From CALXQW01 sp031553045 (GTDB taxonomy: Bacteria > Verrucomicrobiota > Verrucomicrobiia > Opitutales > Intestinicryptomonadaceae): a stretch of 64,000 nucleotides of DNA. A program made the position numbers and the translations under genes. The stretch's first letter is position 1. Each line of letters opens with the position of its first letter. The notes under the pieces are model-generated. The model saw only the letters and a program-made list of their open reading frames with translations. It had not been told where the DNA came from and did no database searches. Shown here piece after piece: positions 35,186-42,142 of the stretch. The stretch covers positions 558,001-622,000 of the forward strand of contig JAVBLZ010000006.1 in assembly GCA_031553045.1 (NCBI GenBank). The letters run 5' to 3'.

Positions 35186-36066
35186 TGAAAGATAAAAGGA
35201 CAAAGTCTCAATCTTGGAAAGATTTGAAGAATGTGGACGACTCTAAAAAAAAGCGCCCCATATCCGGCCGCGCCCGTTGGAAGTTTGTCGGCAAAATCTT
35301 TAATAAGTTCCTGATTTTTCTTTTTATTTTTGTAATTGCGGGGGTGCTCTATTTCGCCTATAATTCAGGGTTTGTGGGGGATATATTAAGCCCAAAAACA
35401 GACAGGGTTAAATTCTTTGACTATTCTACAAACGGTTGCATAAGCAAAGATTGGGCGTACAAATATATTGATTATCCAAAGAGTGAATCTCTCTCAAAGA
35501 TAGATATTTTTTTTATAAAAAAAATATTGGAGGACATAGGTCAAATTAGATATGCGGAAGTTAAAAAAGTTTATCCCAATACCCTCAAAGTTGAAATTTT
35601 GGAGCATGAGCCAATGGCGAGAATTTCGACAAAAATAAATTCTCAGATTGAAACATTTATAATGTCGACCGAGGGTAAATTCTTTAAACCCGTCTGCATC
35701 CCCGATGACCAAATAAACACCCTGCCCTACATAGGCGGCATTAAAATGGTCTTCGCAAACGGTCTGCCTATGGACTATCCCATGGCATCAAGGGTTAAAG
35801 AATTTTTAAACGCCGCTAACGAAAAATATCAAAAAATTGCCGCAAGTTGGAATATCATAGATTTGTCGGAACTTTCACGCCTGACAGTACCCGTCATAAC
35901 CGTAACAACAAAAGACAACCTCAAAATAATTTTTGCCGCCAAAGATTATGAAAAACAGCTTGAAAGACTCGATTATATTTTGAAGTATGAAAAGGAAAAT
36001 CCGCAACACACTTTTTTGCAGATAGATTTGTCTCTTAAAAACAGGGCGGATGTTAAAGTCAAATAA
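35185..36066 (+). CDS. ftsQ: Cell division protein FtsQ
   Basis: The ATG at 35185 overlapping the ddl stop gives 293 residues; an upstream start at 35131 would run deep into ddl. A basic cytoplasmic part (1-45) is followed by one membrane helix (F-L-I-F-L-F-I-F-V-I-A-G-V-L-Y) and a POTRA-like region containing V-K-K-V-Y-P-N-T-L-K-V-E-I-L-E-H-E-P-M-A, a typical FtsQ segment. FtsQ links FtsL/FtsB with the early divisome. It is followed after 1 bp by ftsA. Confidence 0.88.
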   Translation: MKDKRTKSQSWKDLKNVDDSKKKRPISGRARWKFVGKIFNKFLIFLFIFVIAGVLYFAYNSGFVGDILSPKTDRVKFFDYSTNGCISKDWAYKYIDYPKSESLSKIDIFFIKKILEDIGQIRYAEVKKVYPNTLKVEILEHEPMARISTKINSQIETFIMSTEGKFFKPVCIPDDQINTLPYIGGIKMVFANGLPMDYPMASRVKEFLNAANEKYQKIAASWNIIDLSELSRLTVPVITVTTKDNLKIIFAAKDYEKQLERLDYILKYEKENPQHTFLQIDLSLKNRADVKVK

Positions 36067-36067
36067 A

Positions 36068-37267
36068 ATGGATGACAGTAAGACAATAGCGGCACTTGAT
36101 ATTGGCACGGGCAAAATGCTTGCGCTAATCGGGGAAATTATAGACGGCAAAAAATTGAATATTCTCTCTTACGGGATAAACCCTTCGGCAGAAATTAAAA
36201 AGGGAGACATTCTTGATTTGCGTAAAGCCGCACAGTCGGCGCAGGCGGCAATTTCAAATGCGGAAAAGACCACCAGCGCATCAATCAAAGAAATTTGTCT
36301 TGGAATAAGCGGCACGCACATAGACGGGTTCAGAAATATTGGCACGGCAACTGTCAGCAGTTCAGACGGCGCTGTCAACAAGGCGGACATGCAACGCGCC
36401 TGCGAAGACGCTCAAAGCAAAACAATTTCTGAAGACAGAGTTTTTATACACAATATTTGCTGCGGATATTATATAGATGGCGAATATGTTTCAGACCCTC
36501 TCGGCAAAAAAGGCACAACTCTTGAAGCGGAATTTTTCATGGTTCATGCGGACAGGGAACGTATCAAAGACGCAATGCATCTTGTGCAAAGTTTTGGCAT
36601 GGAAGTTGACCAGTTGATGTTAAACGCACTCGCTTCAGCAAGGGTTGTTACAACGCCTCAACAACGTCATGACGGCGTTTTGGTAATGGATATAGGCTGC
36701 GGAACTACAGATTTTGCCTTCATAAAACACGGTAGGATTTTCTATGCGGGTGTCGTACCTATCGGCGGAGACCATCTTACAAATGACCTTTCTTTTGGTC
36801 TTCAAATGAGCAGAAAAAATGCGGAAAAACTAAAACTAAGATTCGGCAAACTCATATTGACGGATGAGGAAAAATTGGCGCTAATTGCCACTGAAGGCGA
36901 TAGACAAATCGGCGATAGAGATATACCGCTTGAAGCAATTTCAAAGATTCTCAACCTAAGAATGGATGAACTTTTCTCAATAGTAAGATACAAACTTGAA
37001 GAATTTTTCTTAGATTCGGAAGTGCGTGAAATTGTGATTACGGGGATGTCTTCAAACCTGTCCGGGATAAATCAGGCGGCTGAACGCTTCTTCCAAGTCA
37101 GGTGTGAGGCGGCAAAATTTGGGTCTCAATTTCCATCAACACTTTGCCATCCTGAAAATGCGGCGGTGCTTGGCATACTTGAATACGGGCTTTCAAAAGC
37201 GCCCCTTTCAGACAAAGCTTCGGGGAAATCCATAACTAAAAAAATCATAAACATATTCAAAAAGTAA
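36068..37267 (+). CDS. ftsA: Cell division protein FtsA
   Basis: A 399-residue actin-fold protein from the ATG at 36068. Phosphate-binding motifs are A-L-D-I-G-T-G-K-M and V-M-D-I-G-C-G-T-T-D, and the adenosine motif is near I-T-G-M-S-S-N-L-S-G. The C-terminus, K-S-I-T-K-K-I-I-N-I-F-K-K, is an amphipathic membrane-binding helix as in other FtsA proteins. FtsA anchors FtsZ filaments to the membrane. It sits 4 bp before the divergent ftsZ. Confidence 0.94.
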   Translation: MDDSKTIAALDIGTGKMLALIGEIIDGKKLNILSYGINPSAEIKKGDILDLRKAAQSAQAAISNAEKTTSASIKEICLGISGTHIDGFRNIGTATVSSSDGAVNKADMQRACEDAQSKTISEDRVFIHNICCGYYIDGEYVSDPLGKKGTTLEAEFFMVHADRERIKDAMHLVQSFGMEVDQLMLNALASARVVTTPQQRHDGVLVMDIGCGTTDFAFIKHGRIFYAGVVPIGGDHLTNDLSFGLQMSRKNAEKLKLRFGKLILTDEEKLALIATEGDRQIGDRDIPLEAISKILNLRMDELFSIVRYKLEEFFLDSEVREIVITGMSSNLSGINQAAERFFQVRCEAAKFGSQFPSTLCHPENAAVLGILEYGLSKAPLSDKASGKSITKKIINIFKK

Positions 37268-37271
37268 AGTT

Positions 37272-38510
37272 ATGGATTTTGCATCAATAGACAATTCAAG
37301 CGCCACAAACTTAAAAATAAAGGTCATAGGCGTTGGCGGCGCAGGCTGCAATGCACTTTACAAACTGATGATGGAAAATATCGACGGCGTGGAATTTTGC
37401 GCCATTGATACAGATTCAAAAATGCTTGAACAATCTACTGCTCAAGAAAAAATTTTGATAGGGAAGCGCACTACCAGAGGCATGAGCTCCGGCGGGAATT
37501 CAAATATAGGAATGAAGTCCGCGATGGAAGATTCTGACGCAATCAAAAGTTCCATAGGTGCGGTGGATTTGCTTTTTATTATAACGGGTCTTGGCGGCGG
37601 CACGGGAAGCGGGGCTGCGCCTGTCATTGCAAAACAGGCTTATTCTCAGGGCACTAAGGTTATTACATTCTGTACGTTACCCTTTGAAATTGAGGGCACT
37701 CAGAAAAAGGCCGAAGCCATTGCAGGATTGAAATCTTTGTCAAATTCATGCGACGCAACAATACCATTGCCCAACGAAGTTTTGATTAAAAACTCCCCGC
37801 AAAATATGAATTTGATGGACGCTTTCCTCAAGGCGGATACCTGCATGAGCATAGCCGTAAGAAGCATTTCTACAATGCTTCTTAAAACAGGTCTTATCAA
37901 TATAGACTTTGCCGTCATAAAATCTTTGTTTGAAAATAAAAGCAAGAAGACGCTTTTTGGAATAGGCATTGGCATGGGGGAAAATTGCGTCGCCGATGCG
38001 CTTGATGATTTGATAAAATGTCCACTGCTGAATCTGCCCCAGCCTTCTGAAAAGGCGGATAGTCTTTTGGTAAATGTAACTTGCGCCGCCGGTCTGGGGA
38101 TGAATAAGCTTCAACACATACTGGAATATATAGCAAATATTTTTTCCGCAAATGAGAAAGTGAGAATAGGCGCTACGATAGATGAAAGTTATTCAAACAA
38201 ACTTGAAATTTGCGTATTGGGTGTAAGCGGCAGCACACCGTTGATTTCCGCCGCACAACAAATCCAGATTGAACCCGTTAAGCAACCCGTCCGTTATGAG
38301 GAGAACAAATCAAGACGCTCTAAAGTTGTCTCCAAAATCAAAAATAGAATTATGCGGGATAAATATAACAATGAAAACCAACAAATGTTCGCATTTGCAG
38401 AGACCGCACAGCAAAGAGGATTTTTTGAAGATACCCCAAAAAATACTTGGATGAATGAAGACTTAGACGTGCCAACTTTCATGCGCAGAGGCATTAAAAT
38501 ACATATTTAA
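37272..38510 (+). CDS. ftsZ: FtsZ, divergent, with altered T7 loop
   Basis: A 412-residue tubulin-fold protein. The T1 G-V-G-G-A-G-C-N, the T4 signature G-G-G-T-G-S-G (108-114) and the C-terminal peptide D-V-P-T-F-M-R-R at the tail that binds FtsA are present. Two catalytic or binding positions are changed. The T7 loop reads N-I-D-F-A-V-I-K (210-217), with V215 in place of the Asp equal to E. coli D212 (codon GTC, one base from GAC). The guanine-side motif A-N-D reads A-D-T (188-190), with Thr at the position of E. coli D187. T7 residues complete the GTPase site of the next subunit, so GTP turnover is expected to be altered. Confidence 0.9.
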   Translation: MDFASIDNSSATNLKIKVIGVGGAGCNALYKLMMENIDGVEFCAIDTDSKMLEQSTAQEKILIGKRTTRGMSSGGNSNIGMKSAMEDSDAIKSSIGAVDLLFIITGLGGGTGSGAAPVIAKQAYSQGTKVITFCTLPFEIEGTQKKAEAIAGLKSLSNSCDATIPLPNEVLIKNSPQNMNLMDAFLKADTCMSIAVRSISTMLLKTGLINIDFAVIKSLFENKSKKTLFGIGIGMGENCVADALDDLIKCPLLNLPQPSEKADSLLVNVTCAAGLGMNKLQHILEYIANIFSANEKVRIGATIDESYSNKLEICVLGVSGSTPLISAAQQIQIEPVKQPVRYEENKSRRSKVVSKIKNRIMRDKYNNENQQMFAFAETAQQRGFFEDTPKNTWMNEDLDVPTFMRRGIKIHI

Positions 38511-38591
38511 GCAAATATCTAAATTCTACAAAGCATATCAATTTTCTTTGTGGACTAAGAGATTGCGTATCGCTAGCCTTAAAGGCGTTTG

Positions 38592-38597
38592 TATAAT
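38592..38597 (+). promoter_or_regulatory. Possible -10 element before the MtaA-family gene
   Basis: A perfect TATAAT hexamer lies 24 bp before the chosen start. The only TTGxxx candidate upstream (TTGCGT) is 23 bp away, too far for a standard promoter, so only the -10 is offered. Confidence 0.3.
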
Positions 38598-38621
38598 GTT
38601 AATTCTTTAAAGGTTTTTATT

Positions 38622-39626
38622 ATGAATATGAAAAAATGGATTGAAGACATAAAGTCTTCCAAAGTTAAGAAGGCGATGCCCGTGCTTTCGTTTCCTTCCA
38701 TAAAGCTGCTTGGCATAGGTGTAAAAGAACTTATCTTAAACAGTTCTTTGCAGGCAAAAGGTATGAAATTGATTGCCGACAGGGTTGACTCTTTGGCATC
38801 TGTGAGCATGATGGATTTATCTGTCGAGGCGGAAGCGTTTGGCTCTAAAATTAATTTTTCCGACGATGAAGTGCCAACTGTCATAGGACACATTGTTGAC
38901 ACACCCCAAAAGGCGGAAGCGTTGCAAGTGCCAAATGTTGGGACGGGTAGAACGGGTTTGTATATCAACGCCATTAAAGAGGCAAAAAATTTGATTACAG
39001 ACAGACCCATATTTGCGGGAGTTATCGGTCCATTCTCTCTTGCAGGAAGGTTAATGGACGTTTCTGAAGCCATGATATATTGTTATGATGAGCCTGAAAT
39101 GGTGCATACGGTACTAAATAAGGTTACACAGTTTTTGATAGAATATATTAAGGCTTATAAAAGCGCAGGCGCAGACGGTGTTGTGATTGCAGAGCCGCTT
39201 GCGGGCTTGCTTAATCCTGAATTAAATTCGGAATTCTCCGTACCCTATGTCAGAAGAATCGTGGATGCGCTGCAAGACGACAGTTTTATTATAATATATC
39301 ATAATTGCGGCAACGGCACTATACAGCTTTTGGACGGAATATTGAAAGTTGGCGCAAGCGCCTACCATTTTGGGAATGCGATAGACATGCGTGAGATGCT
39401 CAAAAAAATACCGTCAGACATAGTTGCAATGGGGAATGTTGACCCTGCTGGGGAGTTTAAAAACGGTACTGTTGAATCTATCACAAAAGTTACGAGAGAG
39501 CTTTTACAAGATTGCGACAAATATCCAAATTTTGTGATTTCATCCGGTTGCGACATACCTCCGCAATCTAGCTGGGAAAACATAGACGCCTTTTTCAAAA
39601 CAGTGTCTGATTTTTACAAAAAGTAA
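38622..39626 (+). CDS. Uroporphyrinogen decarboxylase-family protein (MtaA/CmuA-like methyltransferase)
   Basis: A 334-residue (beta/alpha)8 protein. It lacks the N-terminal arginine motif of true HemE and instead has the zinc site of corrinoid:coenzyme methyltransferases: Y-H-N-C-G-N (about 236-241) and S-S-G-C-D-I-P-P-Q (about 304-312), giving the H-x-C and C ligands. Members such as MtaA and MtbA move methyl groups from a corrinoid protein to a thiol. No corrinoid protein or substrate methyltransferase gene is adjacent, so the partner and acceptor are unknown. Starts at 38622 and 38628 are both possible. Confidence 0.8.
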   Translation: MNMKKWIEDIKSSKVKKAMPVLSFPSIKLLGIGVKELILNSSLQAKGMKLIADRVDSLASVSMMDLSVEAEAFGSKINFSDDEVPTVIGHIVDTPQKAEALQVPNVGTGRTGLYINAIKEAKNLITDRPIFAGVIGPFSLAGRLMDVSEAMIYCYDEPEMVHTVLNKVTQFLIEYIKAYKSAGADGVVIAEPLAGLLNPELNSEFSVPYVRRIVDALQDDSFIIIYHNCGNGTIQLLDGILKVGASAYHFGNAIDMREMLKKIPSDIVAMGNVDPAGEFKNGTVESITKVTRELLQDCDKYPNFVISSGCDIPPQSSWENIDAFFKTVSDFYKK

Positions 39627-39638
39627 TAATCCCCATCC

Positions 39639-39667
39639 AGCCCTCTTTTCCGAGGGCTTTTTTTTTC
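39639..39667 (+). terminator. Intrinsic terminator after the MtaA-family gene
   Basis: AGCCCTC, a short T-rich loop, GAGGGCT, then a run of T. It lies 12 bp after the stop codon. Confidence 0.93.
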
Positions 39668-39670
39668 ACC

Positions 39671-39730
39671 CAAGACACTGGGCTGTCTGTGCCTCTGGCA
39701 CAGCATCAAAAAAAACCAACTTTAGAACTT
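39671..39730. repeat. Repeat unit A, copy 1 (about 60 bp)
   Basis: Starts CAAGACACTGGGCTGTCTGT and contains the small palindrome TGTGCCTCTGGCACA. A near-identical copy is at 40172-40231, differing at a few bases, and both run straight into the 55-bp repeats. Confidence 0.9.
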
Positions 39731-39930
39731 AAAGAAAGTTTTTGGGAACACCCCCACACTTTAACAAAATAACGCTTACCTAATTAAAGTAAATTTTGGA
39801 AGCACATCTCACACTTTAACAAAACATCGCTTACCCAATTAAAGAAAGTTTTGGAAGCATACCCCACACTTTAACAAAACCTCACTTTAATAATTAAAGT
39901 AAATTTTGGAAGCACACCCCACACTTTAAC
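39731..39930. repeat. 55-bp tandem repeat array (three full units plus one partial)
   Basis: Units beginning AAAGtAAATTTTGGAAGCAC, with the core CACACTTTAAC about 24 bp in, start at 39731, 39786, 39841 and 39896, an exact 55-bp period. The last is cut at 35 bp, where palindromic element C1 begins. Units differ at scattered positions. There are no spacers, so this is not a CRISPR array. Confidence 0.92.
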
Positions 39931-40059
39931 GTTTTGGGAGTATGGTTTGGATGAAGAACAAGGCGCAAGAAAAATTGCGGGTCGTAGCGTACTGAATGTA
40001 CGCAAGAGTCGTAATTTTTTGCAGCAACGCAGTTATTCGCCAAACAAGTCTCCCAAAAT
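39931..40059. repeat. Palindromic element C1 (129 bp)
   Basis: An imperfect long hairpin. TTTTGGGAG at 39932-39940 pairs with CTCCCAAAA at 40050-40058. Further in, GTTTGG pairs with CCAAAC, GAA with TTC and AAC with GTT, and a central GCGTAC pairs with GTACGC (39987-40003). The left arm shares GGATGAAGAACAAGGCGCAA with the other copies; the interior differs from them. Confidence 0.88.
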
Positions 40060-40164
40060 TTGGCAGTACGGTTTGGATGAAGAACAAGGCGCAAGGGTGT
40101 GAGGCGGTGGGAGCGTACATACGTACGTGACCAGTGCCGAAGCGCCCGCAGCAATGCAGTTATT
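40059..40164. repeat. Palindromic element C2 (truncated copy)
   Basis: Begins directly after C1 with TTGGCAGTACGGTTTGG and shares the interior of C3, but it stops after CAGTTATT and lacks the right outer arm, joining repeat unit A instead. Confidence 0.85.
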
Positions 40165-40171
40165 TTTTTCT

Positions 40172-40231
40172 CAAGACACTAGGCTGTCTGTGCATCTGGC
40201 ACAGCATCAAAAAAAACCAACTTTAGAACTT
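40172..40231. repeat. Repeat unit A, copy 2
   Basis: Second copy of the 60-bp unit seen at 39671-39730, again followed at once by the 55-bp repeat. Confidence 0.9.
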
Positions 40232-40321
40232 AAAGAAAGTTTTTGAGAACACGCCCACACTTTAACAAAACATCGCTTACCCAATTAAAGTAAATTTTGG
40301 AAGCACACCCCACACTTTAAC
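40232..40321. repeat. 55-bp tandem repeat, second array (one full, one partial unit)
   Basis: Units start at 40232 and 40287 with the same 55-bp period and the same 35-bp truncation as the first array, ending CACACTTTAAC before element C3. Confidence 0.9.
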
Positions 40322-40451
40322 GTTTTGGCAGCACGGTTTGGATGAAGAACAAGGCGCAAGGGTGTGAGGCGGTGGGAGCGTACATACGTACGTGACCAGT
40401 GCCGAAGCGCCCGCAGCAACGCAGTTATTCGCCAAACAAGTCTGCCAAAAC
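40322..40451. repeat. Palindromic element C3 (130 bp, complete)
   Basis: Outer stem TTTTGGCAG at 40323-40331 pairs with CTGCCAAAA at 40442-40450. Relative to C1 one G:C pair has become C:G on both arms, a compensatory change. The interior contains GCGTACATACGTACGT. No ORF is convincing in either direction. Confidence 0.88.
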
Positions 40452-40453
40452 GA

Positions 40454-40483
40454 AGTGCGCTACGGAATTAATCGTAGCGCACT
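40454..40483. other. Perfect 11-bp stem-loop
   Basis: AGTGCGCTACG, loop GAATTAAT, CGTAGCGCACT. It sits 130 bp past the end of the minus-strand efflux operon. On that strand only TCGTTTT follows, so terminator activity is possible but weak. From 40484 to 40613 I see nothing else. Confidence 0.6.
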
Positions 40484-40613
40484 AAATTACCAAAACACAA
40501 ACTTAACTATAATATACAACCGATGTTACTCAGTTGATAGTTAGACGTAGATAGTTTCAATTTGTTCAATTTTGTCAAAATATTTATTTCTTTTTTAGGC
40601 GAATTAATATAAC

Positions 40614-42134
40614 TTATTGATTATTAGGATTTACCGACGGAAACACTTCTGAAGGTAGAGCTAAAACTTCTTCAATAGCGCCTCTTTTGTCTGCGCTTTC
40701 AAAGTCTGGAGTGTTATACCAGCCACCGCCCAATGCGGCAACTAGGGATATTGAGGCTCTGAATCGTTCTGCTTTTAATCTGATTAATTCTCTGTCGTTT
40801 AGGAGAGATACGCGTTGGGCGTCTGTAACTTGGAAGTAGTCATCAAAGCCAGACTCGTAACGCTTACGTGTCAAATCTACAAGCTCTCTTGCGGATTCAG
40901 AAGATTTGTTTCTGTGGACGTATTCTTCCGACAAATGTTTTATCTTTGCCAAAGAATCTTCAACTTCTCTGATTGCCTTCAAGACTTGCGCCCTGTAAAG
41001 CTCGACCTGTTGTTTGTGTTCCGCCAAGGCAATTTCTTCTTTTGCCATTAGCTGTCCGCCCTGAAAAATTGGCAGATAAATCTTCGGGCTAACACCCCAA
41101 GCAAATGAGCTTGAATTTAAAAGAGTATCTATATCGCTAGATGCCAAATCTGTACTTGCAGTCAAGGCTATTGTTGGGAAAAACGCCGCCCTAGCTGCGC
41201 CTATGCGTTGATTCGCAGCAAAAACCCTGCGCTCCGCAGCAGCAATGTCGGGCCTTCTTTGCAGAAGTTCGCTGGGCAAAGCCTTTGGCGGCAGAGGCAC
41301 AATTTCTGCGATGTTGAGCTTTGTAGTTTCAAGCTCTGCAGGTGTAGCGCCAACAAGCAATGCAAGATAATCGCAAGCCAATGCGTGATTTAATTGAACC
41401 GCCTGATACTGCGCTTGTGCTTCATAAAGCAACTGTTCAGCCCTTCTTAAATCTAAAACCGTATCCAAAGAATTTTGTCTTTTTGAAACGTAATCCACCT
41501 GAGATTTACGCAGACCAACGGTCTTTTTGAGAAGCTCAAGTTCGGAATTAAATTGCCTTATGGTGTAATAAGTATTTGCAACTTCAACTTGCAAAAGCAA
41601 AAGAGTATTTTGGTATGAAGCCATTATAGCCTGAGCTTCCGCCGTGTCCGAACCCAATAGAGAGCGCACCCTGCCGAAAAAGTCTAAATCCCAAGTGAGC
41701 CCAAAACCCGTGCGCCAAGAGTCAAAGGTTGCAGGGCCTCCCCTTTCATTTTCAGACAAACCCGTACGAGCATAAGAACCGTGCGCATCTGCTTGCGGAT
41801 ACAATACGCCCTCAGTAACTCTGGATTTTGCCATCGCCATTTCAACAGTTTGAAACGCCGCCAAAAGGTTAGGATTTTTTTCTTCACACTGTTTGAGCAG
41901 TGATTCAAGCTCGGCATCGCCGAATATCTGCCACCAATCACCCTTTGGGGTTGAGTCGGCGGGTGTAGCGTCAGTCCAAATACCCTCTGCGTGGTAAAAG
42001 TTTTTTGAAACTTCTTTATTGATGTCTTGGACAATCTTTGAGTCCGGCTTGACGTATTCCGGTGTTACGGAACAAGCCGCCAAGAATCCCAAAGAAATAA
42101 GACTCAAAATTATGTTAATATTTTTTTCCATCAT
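40614..42134 (-). CDS. RND efflux outer membrane lipoprotein (NodT/OprM family)
   Basis: A 506-residue TolC-type factor with signal peptide and lipobox L-A-A-C (Cys22). Two repeated helical and beta regions follow, with the family marks P-L-P-P-K-A-L-P-S-E-L-L-Q-R-R-P-D-I-A-A-A-E-R and G-A-A-R-A-A-F-F-P-T-I-A-L-T-A. It forms the outer-membrane channel of the pump encoded just upstream. It starts 8 bp after the RND gene stop and is the last gene of the operon. Confidence 0.93.
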   Translation of the reverse strand: MMEKNINIILSLISLGFLAACSVTPEYVKPDSKIVQDINKEVSKNFYHAEGIWTDATPADSTPKGDWWQIFGDAELESLLKQCEEKNPNLLAAFQTVEMAMAKSRVTEGVLYPQADAHGSYARTGLSENERGGPATFDSWRTGFGLTWDLDFFGRVRSLLGSDTAEAQAIMASYQNTLLLLQVEVANTYYTIRQFNSELELLKKTVGLRKSQVDYVSKRQNSLDTVLDLRRAEQLLYEAQAQYQAVQLNHALACDYLALLVGATPAELETTKLNIAEIVPLPPKALPSELLQRRPDIAAAERRVFAANQRIGAARAAFFPTIALTASTDLASSDIDTLLNSSSFAWGVSPKIYLPIFQGGQLMAKEEIALAEHKQQVELYRAQVLKAIREVEDSLAKIKHLSEEYVHRNKSSESARELVDLTRKRYESGFDDYFQVTDAQRVSLLNDRELIRLKAERFRASISLVAALGGGWYNTPDFESADKRGAIEEVLALPSEVFPSVNPNNQ

Positions 42135-42142
42135 AATAAAAC

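Noticed and set aside
39731..39930. Possible CRISPR array
   Set aside because: The 55-bp units are contiguous without spacers and vary internally; no cas genes are in the window.
39894..40154. Minus-strand open frames of 64-86 codons in the repeat region, with repeated L-V-L-H-P-N segments
   Set aside because: They are created by the palindromic repeats; the repeated peptide follows the DNA repeat, there is no family match, and reading frames differ between copies.
40454..40483. Terminator of the efflux operon
   Set aside because: The stem is perfect but no real T-run follows on the minus strand and it is 130 bp beyond the stop, so I list it only as a stem-loop.
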